Assembly (NCBI RefSeq): GCF_004022215.1
Contig: NZ_SAUZ01000021.1
Location: 1-64,000, forward strand
Length of the DNA: 64,000 nucleotides
Direction of reading: 5' to 3'
Origin: Paenirhodobacter populi
GTDB taxonomy: Bacteria; Pseudomonadota; Alphaproteobacteria; Rhodobacterales; Rhodobacteraceae
Shown: positions 17,177 through 26,522 of the stretch, piece after piece
How the letters are laid out: each line of letters starts with the position of its first letter
Numbering within the stretch: position 1 is the first letter of the stretch
The notes under the pieces: generated by a model
Told to the model about the DNA's origin: nothing
Seen by the model: only the letters and a program-made list of their open reading frames with translations
Databases searched by the model: none
Translations under genes and position numbers: made by a program

Positions 17177-17973
17177 GTTGATTTCCTTTCGCTGATGACG
17201 AATCATCCGTCACTTTCAAAATTTAGGTGACTACTGAATCCAATATGCGGCAATTTAAAAATTCCCCGATGCAAATTTCTGCCCGGAAACGTGAGGGAAC
17301 AGGCCGAATATTAAGCTAATGCACAAGTGATACGCATGTATTCCGCCATCTCACCGGGGGCATGACCCGATGGAGCACCACCGCAACAGCAGCAATTTCG
17401 AAATGTTCCATTCAAGCGCCCAGAACATCGCCTCGCCGTGGCCGACCACGGCCCTCCCGGACAGAAGCCACCATGGCGGAACATCCGCCCCACACCCTGG
17501 CCCCACTCAATCCGGCTGTGTCGTCCACCTCACACCAAACAGGCCGAGCAGACAACGCACACCTATCACCCCCGCCCGCAGCGACCGCAAAGCCCGGAAA
17601 GCTCAATTATTGCTGACCAATGGCGACGTCTATCATTGGACAAGACTTCCCCCTCCCCATCATGCACCCCGCACATCGACGAAGATCATCGGGCTCGGGA
17701 TCAGCAGGGACTTCGCACAGCAGAAAGCGCCCCGCCCCGCCAAGCAACAGGCTATCGTCGGGACCAGGATCCACTTCGCGGCGCACCCGCGCCTCCCCCA
17801 CGGCCATGATCGATGAAAAGGGATGAGCTGCCCGCACACCGGGCATTCCGTCAGCAATTCAGATCAAATATTGAGCAAACACATCACAATTCACCACAAT
17901 ACGATCGTCCCTATAGATCTGGAATATTTATGATCTATGGATTCATGACGCATAATCATAGAAAGAGATCGAC
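17177..17973. other. Long divergent intergenic region (about 800 nt)
   Basis: This lies between amidohydrolase A (minus) and HyuA (plus). It is less GC-rich than its surroundings. Near amidohydrolase A an inverted repeat GTCAC-n13-GTGAC sits at 17209-17231. Overlapping open frames of 60-148 codons between 17311 and 17857 have no ribosome sites or recognisable domains, and I do not call them genes. The region may also hold an unannotated small RNA or a relic; nothing specific was recognised. Confidence 0.45.
17935..17961. promoter_or_regulatory. Inverted repeat operator candidate upstream of hyuA-like gene
   Basis: CTATG-GATT (17935-17943) and AATCATAG (17954-17961) form an imperfect dyad ending 12 nt before the ATG of the HyuA-like gene, overlapping where its leader and ribosome site should be. 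A bound regulator here would repress initiation. No partner regulator is adjacent. Confidence 0.4.
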
Positions 17974-20052
17974 ATGAAAATGATCGGCGTCGATGTCGGC
18001 GGGACGTTCACCGATTTCGTCTACAGCGATATGGACCGGGGCTCGCTCGCCATCCACAAGGTCTCGACCACACCGTCGGACCCATCCCGCGGGGTCATGC
18101 AAGGCATCGTGGAGCTGTGCGAAAGAAACGGGGTCGATCCCTCCGAGATCTCCTACGTCCTGCATGGCACCACCACCGCGACGAACGCCGTGCTTGAAGG
18201 CAAGGGCGCCACCTGCGGCATGATCACAAACGATGGGTTCCGCGACATCATCCACATCGGCCGCCATCAGCGCCCGGAGCATTACTCGATCCGTCAGGAC
18301 ATCCCCTGGCAGGCCCGCCCCCTCGTCAGGCGCCGCTTCCGCAAGACAGTGCCCGGTCGCATCGTGCCGCCTACCGGCGAGGAGCTGGTGCCCCTCGACG
18401 AGGAAGCCGTGCGCCGCGCAGCGCGTGAGCTGCATGCCGAAGGCGTCAATTCGGTCGCCATCTGCTTTCTCTTCTCCTTCCTCAACCCGGCGCATGAGAA
18501 TCGCGCGAAGGAGCTTGTTCAGGAAGAGATGCCCGAAGCGTTCGTCACCACCTCTTCCTTCATCTCGCCACAGTTCCGGGAATTCGAGCGTTTCACCACG
18601 GCCGGTCTTGCCGCGTTCATCGGCCCCAAGGTCGACCGCTACATTGCACATCTGGATTCCGCCCTGCGCGATCTGGGCATGACGGCCGAGTTGCGGATCA
18701 TGGCCTCGAACGGCGGCGTCGCCACACCAAAGATGGTGGTCGAGAAACCCGCCCTGACATTGCAGTCCGGACTGGCTGCGGGGGTGCTGGGCGGCGCATG
18801 GATCGGCGCTCAGGATGGCCGCGACAGGCTGATCACGCTCGATATCGGCGGAACGTCGGCCGATATCGGCATCATCGTCGATGGCCACGTGACCGAAACC
18901 GATGCCCGATCGACGTCGATTGCGGGCTTCCCGTTACTGATGCCGATGCTCGACATTCACACCATCGGTGCAGGCGGAGGCTCGATCGCCTGGCAGGACC
19001 GTGGCGGCGCCTTCCGCGTCGGCCCGCAGAGCGCCGGCGCCGAACCCGGGCCGGCCGCCTACGGCCGGGGGGGAACCCTGCCCACCGTGACAGATGCGAA
19101 TGTCGTGCTCGGACGGCTTGCCCCGCAGGATTTTCTCGGCGGCGAGATGGGCCTCGACGTCGCTGCCGCGCGACAGGTGATCGACGCGCTGGCCAGGCGT
19201 CTGGCCATGAGTTCGGAAGAGGCGGCCGAGGGCATACTGACCATCCTGAACGCCAACATGGCCAATGCGATCCGGTCGCGGACGGTGCAGAAGGGGATCG
19301 ATCCGCGTGGATTCGCGCTTGTCGCCATGGGCGGCGCGGGGCCTCTTCATGGGGCCGAAGTGGCGCGGATGCTCTCGATCCCCGAGATTCTGGTGCCGCC
19401 CTCTCCCGGCATTACCTCTGCAATGGGGCTGCTGACCACCGACCTGAAATATGATCTCGCGCGCACCCAGTTCCAGCTTTCGACCAGGGTCGACCTGGAT
19501 CGCATCAACGCGGACCTCGCCAGCATGGAGACGACCCTGATACGCCAGTTCGCCGAGGATCACATCCCCGAGGAGGCGATCGGCTTCAGCCGGATGGCGG
19601 ACATGCGCTATCAGGGACAGGGCTACGAACTGAACGTGCCAGTCCCCGCGGGCGTTCTCGATGCTGCGGCGCTGGACGTGCTCTGGGCTCATTTCCATTC
19701 CGCGCACGAGAGAGAATACGGCCACGCCTTCCCGGGCAACCCGATCGAGATCGTCAACCTGCGCAGCATCGCGCGGGCGGAACTGCCCAAGCTCGGCGCG
19801 CTTGCCGCAGCCGAAGGCGGCAGCCGCGCCGCCGCCTTCGAACGCACCGTCGAGACGGTCTTCCGCGTCGGCAGCGGGCTCGAGAGTTTCAAGACCTCGG
19901 TCTATCGCCGGGCCGCCTTGCCGGTGGGCGAGGATATCCCGGGCCCCGCCATCGTCACCCAGAAGGACAGCACCACCGTCGTGCCGCCCGGCGCCAGCTT
20001 CCGCCAGCTGCCCTCGGGCAGCCTGCTCATCACTTTGGGAGACCTGAAATGA
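17974..20052 (+). CDS. hyuA: Hydantoinase/oxoprolinase family protein, subunit A
   Basis: A 692-residue HyuA-type subunit. The N-terminal actin-like ATPase region starts with MIGVDVGGTFTDFVYSD and continues with HGTTTATNAVLEGKGA (hydantoinase A N-terminal domain, about 4-180). The main domain carries LDIGGTSADIG, GAGGGSIAW and AMGGAGPLHG. Family members couple ATP hydrolysis to opening a cyclic amide such as N-methylhydantoin or 5-oxoproline; related acetone carboxylases also occur. It overlaps subunit B by ATGA. Without biochemical data, hydantoin, methylhydantoin and oxoproline cannot be told apart. The absence of a glutamate-specific context and the many amidohydrolases nearby favour a ureide. 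Confidence 0.9.
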   Translation: MKMIGVDVGGTFTDFVYSDMDRGSLAIHKVSTTPSDPSRGVMQGIVELCERNGVDPSEISYVLHGTTTATNAVLEGKGATCGMITNDGFRDIIHIGRHQRPEHYSIRQDIPWQARPLVRRRFRKTVPGRIVPPTGEELVPLDEEAVRRAARELHAEGVNSVAICFLFSFLNPAHENRAKELVQEEMPEAFVTTSSFISPQFREFERFTTAGLAAFIGPKVDRYIAHLDSALRDLGMTAELRIMASNGGVATPKMVVEKPALTLQSGLAAGVLGGAWIGAQDGRDRLITLDIGGTSADIGIIVDGHVTETDARSTSIAGFPLLMPMLDIHTIGAGGGSIAWQDRGGAFRVGPQSAGAEPGPAAYGRGGTLPTVTDANVVLGRLAPQDFLGGEMGLDVAAARQVIDALARRLAMSSEEAAEGILTILNANMANAIRSRTVQKGIDPRGFALVAMGGAGPLHGAEVARMLSIPEILVPPSPGITSAMGLLTTDLKYDLARTQFQLSTRVDLDRINADLASMETTLIRQFAEDHIPEEAIGFSRMADMRYQGQGYELNVPVPAGVLDAAALDVLWAHFHSAHEREYGHAFPGNPIEIVNLRSIARAELPKLGALAAAEGGSRAAAFERTVETVFRVGSGLESFKTSVYRRAALPVGEDIPGPAIVTQKDSTTVVPPGASFRQLPSGSLLITLGDLK

Positions 20053-21803
20053 GCCAGCGCATCGATCCCGTCACCGCTTCGGTCATCCAGGGCGCGCTCG
20101 ACAACATCGCCACCGAGATGGGACACAAGCTGATGCGCATGTCCTATTCCTCGATCATCCGCGAATCCGAGGATTTCGGCGCGGCGCTGACCGACGAAAC
20201 CGGCCGCCAGCTGTGTGAATGCACCTTCTCGACACCGCTGCAGTCGGGCCCGATCCCCGGCTATATCCGCAACATCCTCAAGGTCACGGCCGAACGCGGT
20301 GATTCGCTGCGCGAAGGCGACGTCATCATGCACAATGATCCCTACGGCGGCGCCTCGCACGGGCCGGACGTTGCCTTCGTGATCCCTGTGTTCATGGATG
20401 GGCGGCTGGTCGGATTTTCCGCCACCACGGCGCACCATCTGGACATCGGCGCCCAGACCCCCGGCAGTTGCGGCATCGTCGAGGCAGTGGATACCTATTC
20501 CGAGGGGCTCCAGTTCAAGGCCATCAAGGTCTATGACGCAGGCCGTCGCAACGATGCGGTCTGGCATATTCTGAACGGCAACATACGTGCGCCGCGTCTG
20601 GTCGTGGGGGACATGGAGGCACAGATCAAGTCCGCCCGCATCGGCGCCGAGCGCTACAAGGCACTGATCGATCAATATGGCGAAGTGACTTTCCGGGCCG
20701 CCTGCGAAGATCTGATGGATTATTCCGAGCGGCTGATGCGCGATGCAATCGCGGCGCTGCCCGATGGCGATTACAGCGCAACGACGATGATCGACGGCTA
20801 TCTCGATGATCCGGATCCCGCGCGCCACCACCTGCCGATCTGCGCCACGGTCAGGATCCGGGGCGACAGCATGGTCGTCGATCTGACGGGCACGGCGAAG
20901 CAGGTCGACGACCGGCCGATCAACATGCCGTTCACCGGCACGACGGATTGCGCGGTCTGGCTGACGGTGCGCTCGATCCTGCTCGATTCCGTCGAGTTCG
21001 GCGCGATCCCGCAAAACGCCGGTCTCACCCGCGCGATCAAGATCGTGGCGCCCAGGGGATGCCTTGCCAACCCCACCTTCCCCGCGCCGGTGATCGCGCG
21101 GTTCTGCCCCGGCAACCAACTGGCCGATACAGTGATGAAGGCACTCTCGCCGATCGTGCCTGAAAAAGTATCGGCCGGGATCGGCAACTTGCGGATCGTC
21201 GCGCTTTCGGGGCTGCGGGACGAACAGCACTGGGTCCACATGGAAATCATGGAAGGGGCCTATGGCGGCCGCTTCGGCAAGGACGGCATGGATGCGGTCG
21301 ACACGCTCTATGCCAATACCCGCAACAACCCGATCGAGGACATCGAGAGCCATATCCCGGTGCGCTGCGACCGATACGAACTGCTCGACGAACGCTGCGC
21401 CCCCGGCAAGTGGCGCGGCGGCGTCGGTGCGGTGCGCGAATTCACCTTCCTCTCGGATGCCGGCTTCTCGGTCGAGGGAGAAGGGCACGACATCCGCCCC
21501 TGGGGCTTCGACGGCGGCGCCGAGGGGATCGCGGCGTCGATGACGCTCGCCCACAGGAATGGCACCACCGACGCCCTGCCTTCCAAGGTGCCATATTTCA
21601 AGGTCCGCGCGGGCGAGCGCCTGATCTGCGAGGGGCCTTGCGGCGGCGGCTATGGCAACCCGCATGAGCGCGCGCCCGAGGCGGTGCTTGAGGATGTGCT
21701 GGACGGGTTGCTGACACCCGAAATGGCGCTGGCGGATTATGGCGTGGTGATCCGCGACGGCACGGTGGATGCCGAAGCGACGCGACGCACCCGCGCGGCC
21801 TGA
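20049..21803 (+). CDS. hyuB: Hydantoinase/oxoprolinase family protein, subunit B
   Basis: A 584-residue hydantoinase B domain protein of normal length. Recognisable parts are the N-terminal IQGALDNIATEMGHKLMRMS and SIIRESEDFGAALTDETGR, then MHNDPYGGASHGPDV, and near the C-terminus ERLICEGPCGGGYGNPHER. It forms the A/B hydrolase with the preceding gene, with which it is translationally coupled (ATGA at 20049-20052). A hairpin follows the stop. No third subunit gene, as in acetone carboxylase, is present. Confidence 0.9.
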   Translation: MSQRIDPVTASVIQGALDNIATEMGHKLMRMSYSSIIRESEDFGAALTDETGRQLCECTFSTPLQSGPIPGYIRNILKVTAERGDSLREGDVIMHNDPYGGASHGPDVAFVIPVFMDGRLVGFSATTAHHLDIGAQTPGSCGIVEAVDTYSEGLQFKAIKVYDAGRRNDAVWHILNGNIRAPRLVVGDMEAQIKSARIGAERYKALIDQYGEVTFRAACEDLMDYSERLMRDAIAALPDGDYSATTMIDGYLDDPDPARHHLPICATVRIRGDSMVVDLTGTAKQVDDRPINMPFTGTTDCAVWLTVRSILLDSVEFGAIPQNAGLTRAIKIVAPRGCLANPTFPAPVIARFCPGNQLADTVMKALSPIVPEKVSAGIGNLRIVALSGLRDEQHWVHMEIMEGAYGGRFGKDGMDAVDTLYANTRNNPIEDIESHIPVRCDRYELLDERCAPGKWRGGVGAVREFTFLSDAGFSVEGEGHDIRPWGFDGGAEGIAASMTLAHRNGTTDALPSKVPYFKVRAGERLICEGPCGGGYGNPHERAPEAVLEDVLDGLLTPEMALADYGVVIRDGTVDAEATRRTRAA

Positions 21804-21808
21804 ATATT

Positions 21809-21852
21809 CCGTGGCGAGGAGGAGCGCGGAGATTTTCCACGCACCTCCACGG
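21809..21852. terminator. Hairpin between convergent hyuB and flavoprotein genes
   Basis: CCGTGG at 21809-21814 pairs with CCACGG at 21847-21852, and an inner AGG/CCT extends the stem across two mismatches. It lies 5 nt after the hyuB stop and upstream of the convergent end of the gene at 21905. Stem strength is moderate and there is no T-run. Confidence 0.45.
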
Positions 21853-21904
21853 TTCACGAATGCCATCTGGCGCCCGTGGTCTCCGGCCGGCCCCGATGGC
21901 AGCG

Positions 21905-23239
21905 TCAGATCACCTTGCCCGCGTTCAGGATGCCCTTCGGGTCGAGAGCCGATTTGATCGCCCGCATCGCGGCGATCTCGTCCGCGCTGCGTGAACGGTT
22001 CAGCCAAGATCGCTTCAGTGTCCCGATCCCGTGTTCGGCCGAGATCGACCCGCCCATAGCCTGCACCAGATCATAGGCGATACGATCGAGCCTGTCCCCC
22101 GCATTGCCGTGGTTCGGCAGGTCGATCATCGCATGCAGGTTCGAATCTCCTATGTGGCCGAAGAAATAGCATTCAGCCCCCGGATCCAGCCTGCGCACCG
22201 CCCTCGCGCAGGCCGTGGCGAATTCGTCCATCCGTGCCACCGGCAACGAAACGTCGAGGTTGTGCAATCCCTTGAGGGAGCGGGTCGCCCTTTCGCTCTC
22301 GCGCACGTCCCAGAACCGTCGCGCATCCGCACCCGACCGTGCGACGAGAGCATCCGTGATCAGCCCCGCCTCGAAAGCGGTTTCGAGCAGAGTCTCAAGG
22401 CCGGGCCCTTCGACCTCGATCAGAACCGCAAAGGACGGCGGCCCTGAGAACATCCCAAGCCCGCCCGACATGATGAAATGATCGCGCCACATCGCTTCGA
22501 AAGCCGACAGGACGACCCGGCCGCGCGCCATCGCCAGCAGCCGCAGCACCGCGGCATAATCGGCCAGTGCGCATAGCGCGGTCTCGGAAGCCGGCGGCAG
22601 GGGACGCAGCCGCAACACCGCCCGGGTCACCACGGCCAGCGTGCCTTCAGAGCCGATGATGAGATTGCGCAGATCGTAGCCGGTATTGTCCTTCATCACG
22701 CGCATCAGATGCGAAAGCACCTTTCCATCCGCCAGAACCGCCTCCAGCCCCAGAACGTTGTCGCGCGTGGTTCCCTGACGGATCACCCGCACTCCCCCGG
22801 CATTGGTCGAAACGATCCCACCGATCTGACAACTGCCTCGCGCGCCAAGGTCGATGGGAAGCAGGAAGCCCGCATCCCCGGCGGCTTTCTGCGCGGTGGC
22901 CAGCACGGTGCCCGCGCGCACCACCATGACGCCGGCATCGGCGTCGATCTCCTCGACACCGGCGAAGCGTGAAAGTGACAATGCCACGCCCTCCGCACGC
23001 GGCATCGCGCCGCCGGCAAGCCCTGTCAGTCCGCCCTGCGGAACCACCGGCAGGCCATGACGATGGCAGATCGCCAGCGCCGCAGAAAACTCCGCGACCG
23101 AGGCAGGCCGTAGCAGCGCCAGTGGCGGTTGCCATGGCGCCCCGCTCGCGTCCCAGATACGCGTTTCGGTCACCCGCGACCCTGTCAGGCAGCCCTGCGG
23201 GCCAAGAACGCCCGCCAGTTCCCGGATGGGATCGGTCAT
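21905..23239 (-). CDS. GlcD-like FAD-linked D-2-hydroxyacid dehydrogenase
   Basis: A 444-residue VAO-type flavoprotein. The FAD-binding domain is about 30-210, with VVPQGGLTGLAGGA for the pyrophosphate loop, IGGIVSTNAGGVRVIRQG, and NTGYDLRNLIIGSEGTLAV. The C-terminal FAD-oxidase domain has the metal-site pattern FFGHIGDSNLHAMI and ISAEHGIGTLKRSWL. These fit D-lactate, glycolate or D-2-hydroxyglutarate dehydrogenases that pass electrons to a quinone or ETF. AGGAG precedes ATG 23239. A single-gene form without GlcE/GlcF suggests the D-2-hydroxyglutarate type. In context it could oxidise a 2-hydroxy acid released from ring opening. Confidence 0.85.
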   Translation of the reverse strand: MTDPIRELAGVLGPQGCLTGSRVTETRIWDASGAPWQPPLALLRPASVAEFSAALAICHRHGLPVVPQGGLTGLAGGAMPRAEGVALSLSRFAGVEEIDADAGVMVVRAGTVLATAQKAAGDAGFLLPIDLGARGSCQIGGIVSTNAGGVRVIRQGTTRDNVLGLEAVLADGKVLSHLMRVMKDNTGYDLRNLIIGSEGTLAVVTRAVLRLRPLPPASETALCALADYAAVLRLLAMARGRVVLSAFEAMWRDHFIMSGGLGMFSGPPSFAVLIEVEGPGLETLLETAFEAGLITDALVARSGADARRFWDVRESERATRSLKGLHNLDVSLPVARMDEFATACARAVRRLDPGAECYFFGHIGDSNLHAMIDLPNHGNAGDRLDRIAYDLVQAMGGSISAEHGIGTLKRSWLNRSRSADEIAAMRAIKSALDPKGILNAGKVI

Positions 23240-23546
23240 ATCCGATCTCCTGGCCCCGGCCGCATATCATGCCTCATACGCGGTCTCCGTCGAGCGAGCT
23301 ATCCCGATGCAGGTAATGGCGTGGCGATCCGGGTTCAAAGCGCAGCATGCCACGGTTGTCGCCCGAACGATAAGGGCGCGACATCGCCGCTGTCATACCC
23401 CCGGCCAAACCATCGCTGACCGATGCGCCGCCCCCGGCCATACGCCCTTTTGCCAGCATCCGCCCGACAAGGACAGCCAGCGCCTCGACGAACGTTCCCC
23501 CGAGCACGGAAGATGCATTCTCCGGAAAGGATCCTGTCGGCGGGTG
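23240..23546. other. Intergenic interval between flavoprotein and amidohydrolase genes
   Basis: About 300 nt without a supported gene. Two overlapping minus-strand frames (23274-23507 and 23335-23556) exist but show no family resemblance. One begins inside the stop region of the upstream amidohydrolase and could be a short coupled reading frame or a relic. No clear promoter for the flavoprotein gene was identified. Confidence 0.3.
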
Positions 23547-25202
23547 TCATGTCCATGCCCCCAGACGGTCGAATTTCACCGCGCCGCCCACGATGGTCGC
23601 GTCAACGCGGGTTTCGTGCAGGGCCTCCTTCGGTTCGGCAAAGGGATCGCGGTCCAGCAACACCACATCGCCCAGCATCCCGGGCCGCAAGCGGCCCTTC
23701 AGGTTTTCCTCGCGCCCGGCATAGGCAGCGTGAACCGTATAGGCCTGAACCGCCTCGTAGACCGAAATTCCCTGAGAAGGCCCCAGCGACCGGCCGCTTC
23801 GCGTGCGCCGGTTGACCAGCGAGGACATGGCACAGAACGGATTTGCGGTGCAGACCGGGGCATCGGAATGTGCCGGCGCGACCACGCCTGCATCGATCAT
23901 CGCGCGATGGGGCCAGAAATCCACCATCGCCGCCGCTCCGCGGTTGGCGATATGCGCATCGCCCAGATCCCATGCGAACCCCGCCGCCGAAGAGCAGATG
24001 ATCCCGTTGCGCAGCAGCCCCGCCAGATTGGGCGGCGTAACGGCACAGCAATGTTCGATCCGGAGCCGGTGATCGGGATACGCCCCATCCTTCAGCACAT
24101 TCTCGTAGATCTCGATGATCTGCGCTATGGCGGCGTCACCCATGGCATCCGTGCATACGATCATGCCGTGATCGAGCGCGTCCTTCACCCGGCGCCGATG
24201 CACCATCGGATCAAGCAACAACGTGCCGCGGTATTCCGCGGGCTCGCCCGCGAGCGGCGTGCCAACGTAGGGTGTGGTATAGGCCGCCGTGCGCCCGGAG
24301 GTGGACCCATCCCCCACCCATTCCACCCCCACCAGCCGGAGCCATTCGTCGCCAAAGCCGGTGCGCAGGCCCGAGCGCAGCACCGCCGCCATCAGCTCTT
24401 CATCCCGGCCGGTGATCATCAGCCCGACACGCAGATTCAGTTCGCCCCGGTCACGCATGTCCTGACAGGCGCGGATCGCCTGAGTCTGCACGAGGCTGTT
24501 GTGGATCGAACTCAACCCGAAGGACAGGTATTCGCCGAACACCCGGATCAGGCCCTGCCGGAAATCGTCGGGCGTGTAGCTGGCCTGGACATGCTCGATC
24601 AGGATATGCGCGGCCCGGGCGAACAACATCCCGGAGGGCACGCGCGAACCCGCGATCCGCCCGATCCCGCCAAAAGGCGGATCGGGGCTCTCGGCGGCGA
24701 AACCCACTTCGGCCAGCGCCGCCGAATTCGCCACACCCATCTGCGAACAGCGCCGGTAGAGGAACACCGGCCGTCCGCCCGAGGCGGCATCCAGTTCTTC
24801 GCGGCTCGGATAACCGCCTTCACGGGTATCGTCATAGCGATAGCCCAGAAACCAGTGCCCTGCGGGCTTGCCCTCGAGTTCACGCCGGATCAGATCCAGC
24901 ACAGCATCGCGCGAAGATGTCGCGCCGTCCGAAAAATCGTGCCAGCGACCGATGCGCACCCCGGTCATGTCAGGATGGCAATGACTGTCTATCAGCCCCG
25001 GCAGACCAACGCGCCCCCCGGCATCGATGATACGCGGCGCGGGCGAACGGCCATTGCTCAGCGCAAGGATCTCGGCGGTGGAGCCCATCGCGATGATGCG
25101 CCCCCCGGCGATGGCAAGAGCCTCGACCATGTGGCCGGGGGCGTCCATGGTGAACAGCCGACCATTGACGATAACCGTGTCGATCGGAACGAGATCAAGC
25201 AT
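23547..25202 (-). CDS. YtcJ-like amidohydrolase family 3 protein
   Basis: A 551-residue enzyme of the YtcJ/NfdA group (metal-dependent N-acyl or amide hydrolases). Features are DTVIVNGRLFTMD, GLIDSHCHPDM (metal HxH), RIEHCCAVTPP, HSDAPVCTANPFCAMSS (catalytic Asp region) and the C-terminal PGMLGDVVLLDRDPF. Two usual ligand positions look altered: the family AHAIGDR-like segment reads CTDAMGDAAI, with Asp for His, and the lysine-containing strand reads VEWVGDGSTSGRTA. ATG 25202 has GGGAGAAG upstream. It lies 76 nt after the Tat-exported binding protein gene, beyond intercistronic stem-loops, so uptake and hydrolysis are probably linked. Confidence 0.82.
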   Translation of the reverse strand: MLDLVPIDTVIVNGRLFTMDAPGHMVEALAIAGGRIIAMGSTAEILALSNGRSPAPRIIDAGGRVGLPGLIDSHCHPDMTGVRIGRWHDFSDGATSSRDAVLDLIRRELEGKPAGHWFLGYRYDDTREGGYPSREELDAASGGRPVFLYRRCSQMGVANSAALAEVGFAAESPDPPFGGIGRIAGSRVPSGMLFARAAHILIEHVQASYTPDDFRQGLIRVFGEYLSFGLSSIHNSLVQTQAIRACQDMRDRGELNLRVGLMITGRDEELMAAVLRSGLRTGFGDEWLRLVGVEWVGDGSTSGRTAAYTTPYVGTPLAGEPAEYRGTLLLDPMVHRRRVKDALDHGMIVCTDAMGDAAIAQIIEIYENVLKDGAYPDHRLRIEHCCAVTPPNLAGLLRNGIICSSAAGFAWDLGDAHIANRGAAAMVDFWPHRAMIDAGVVAPAHSDAPVCTANPFCAMSSLVNRRTRSGRSLGPSQGISVYEAVQAYTVHAAYAGREENLKGRLRPGMLGDVVLLDRDPFAEPKEALHETRVDATIVGGAVKFDRLGAWT

Positions 25203-25233
25203 CTTCTCCCGGCCTTGCAGCAGAATGGGAAAG

Positions 25234-25276
25234 CCCGGCGGGCACCTGCCCACCGGGAAAGGCGTCGGGGAACGCC
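25234..25276 (-). promoter_or_regulatory. Intercistronic stem-loops after the binding-protein gene
   Basis: Two hairpins lie in the 76-nt gap: CCCGGCGGGC paired with GCCCACCGGG (one mismatch, 25234-25257), and GGCGT with ACGCC (25261-25276). They directly follow the binding-protein stop at 25279, the position where mRNA-stabilising or attenuating structures are found in transporter operons. Confidence 0.5.
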
Positions 25277-25278
25277 GG

Positions 25279-26442
25279 TCAGGACAGCATCATCTTGTTG
25301 AACTTCTCGATGACTTCGGGGCGGTTGTCGGCCCACCACTGATATTGATACGGAACCTGCAGGGCGAGGTTTTCGGGTGCGGTGGGCAGCTTGGCCAGCA
25401 CATCGGCCGGGATATACTTCGCGGAGTCGGCGTTGGTGAAACCATAGGGCAACAGAATCGAGTAGCGCGCCTGCGCGATGGCCGAGGACGAGAAGGCCGC
25501 GAACTTCTGGGCATTCGACAGGTTCGGAGCGCCTTTCGGGATCAGCCAGGCATTCTTGACCAGCATTCCTCCGTCCCAGACCAGCTCCACAGGCTTGCCT
25601 TCCTTTTGCGCCGCATCGATACGGCCGTTCCACGCCGTGACCAGCGGGGCCTCGTTATCGAGAAGCAGCTGCATGTGTTGGGCGCCCGTCTCCCACCACT
25701 TCACCACGCTCGGCCTGATTTCGTAGAACTTGGCGATGGCCCGGTCGATGTCGATCGGATAGGCGCTTGCGGGATCGACGCCGTCGGCGATCAGTGCACC
25801 GACCAGTTCAGGGACATTGCCCTTGGTGGCGATCGGCATGGAGCGTCCGCCCCTGAACTTCTCGGTATCCCAGAAATCCTTGAAACCTTTCGGTCCTTCC
25901 GGGAACACATCGGTGCGATAGGCGATCATCTGCGAGTAAGGCACAATGTCCAGCCCGTGGCTCGCGCGGGAGTCTTCGGTGACACCCGGCTCGACCAGCG
26001 AATAGTCGATGGGTTCCAGATAGTCGCCCTGACGCAACAGCTCGATCATCGTGCCGCGGCCGATCTGGCATACGTCCCAGCCGACAGTGCCGGTATCCAC
26101 CATCGCCTTGAGCTTTGCCGGATCCGGGCCGATCGCCTCGATCACCTTGATGCCGCACAGTTTTTCGAACGGTTCGAACCATGCCTTGCGCTGCATTTCG
26201 GTGCCGATGCCGCCCCAGGTGACCACCACGACCTCGCCCGTTCCCTTCCATGCGTCGGGAATGGTGTCGAATTCGGGCAACGCGATATCCTGCGCGCGCG
26301 CGGCATGCGGGAACATCGGACCGGCCATCGCCAATGCGGCGGCGCCGCCGAACAGCTTGAGGAAATCCCGCCGCGCCGTCGGCGGCACCATCACCGACTC
26401 CCGCAGTCGGCGGATACGGTCGGCGTCATGCTTGTCTGTCAT
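25279..26442 (-). CDS. Tat-exported PotD-type periplasmic binding protein (polyamine transporter family)
   Basis: A 387-residue extracellular binding protein. The N-terminus has a twin-arginine signal (TARRDFLKLFGGAAALAMAG, about 23-42) ending near AARAQ, so it is exported folded. The mature start VVVVTWGGIGTEMQRKAWFEPF and the C-terminal VPYQYQWWADNRPEVIEKFN fit the spermidine/putrescine (PotD) family. ATG 26442 is chosen for AGGAG 6 nt upstream; the longer open frame runs through the promoter. No permease is adjacent. The matching permeases and ATPase are probably those at 31902-34671, whose promoter shares the GGCATATCGC element. Confidence 0.88.
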   Translation of the reverse strand: MTDKHDADRIRRLRESVMVPPTARRDFLKLFGGAAALAMAGPMFPHAARAQDIALPEFDTIPDAWKGTGEVVVVTWGGIGTEMQRKAWFEPFEKLCGIKVIEAIGPDPAKLKAMVDTGTVGWDVCQIGRGTMIELLRQGDYLEPIDYSLVEPGVTEDSRASHGLDIVPYSQMIAYRTDVFPEGPKGFKDFWDTEKFRGGRSMPIATKGNVPELVGALIADGVDPASAYPIDIDRAIAKFYEIRPSVVKWWETGAQHMQLLLDNEAPLVTAWNGRIDAAQKEGKPVELVWDGGMLVKNAWLIPKGAPNLSNAQKFAAFSSSAIAQARYSILLPYGFTNADSAKYIPADVLAKLPTAPENLALQVPYQYQWWADNRPEVIEKFNKMMLS

Positions 26443-26522
26443 GTGAGTCTCCTGAATCCCTGTTGTTCTCATGGCCTGTTCCCGACCTTCGTCACATCCT
26501 GTGCCCACGGTATCTGGCACGC

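Noticed and set aside
17370-17816. 148-codon plus-strand open frame in the amidohydrolase A / hyuA intergenic region
   Set aside because: No ribosome site, no recognisable domain, Pro/His/Arg-rich composition typical of a chance frame, and overlapping frames of similar length on both strands.
23274-23507. 77-codon minus-strand frame upstream of the GlcD-like gene
   Set aside because: No family resemblance and no clear ribosome site; it overlaps another frame of similar length. It was kept only as an intergenic note.
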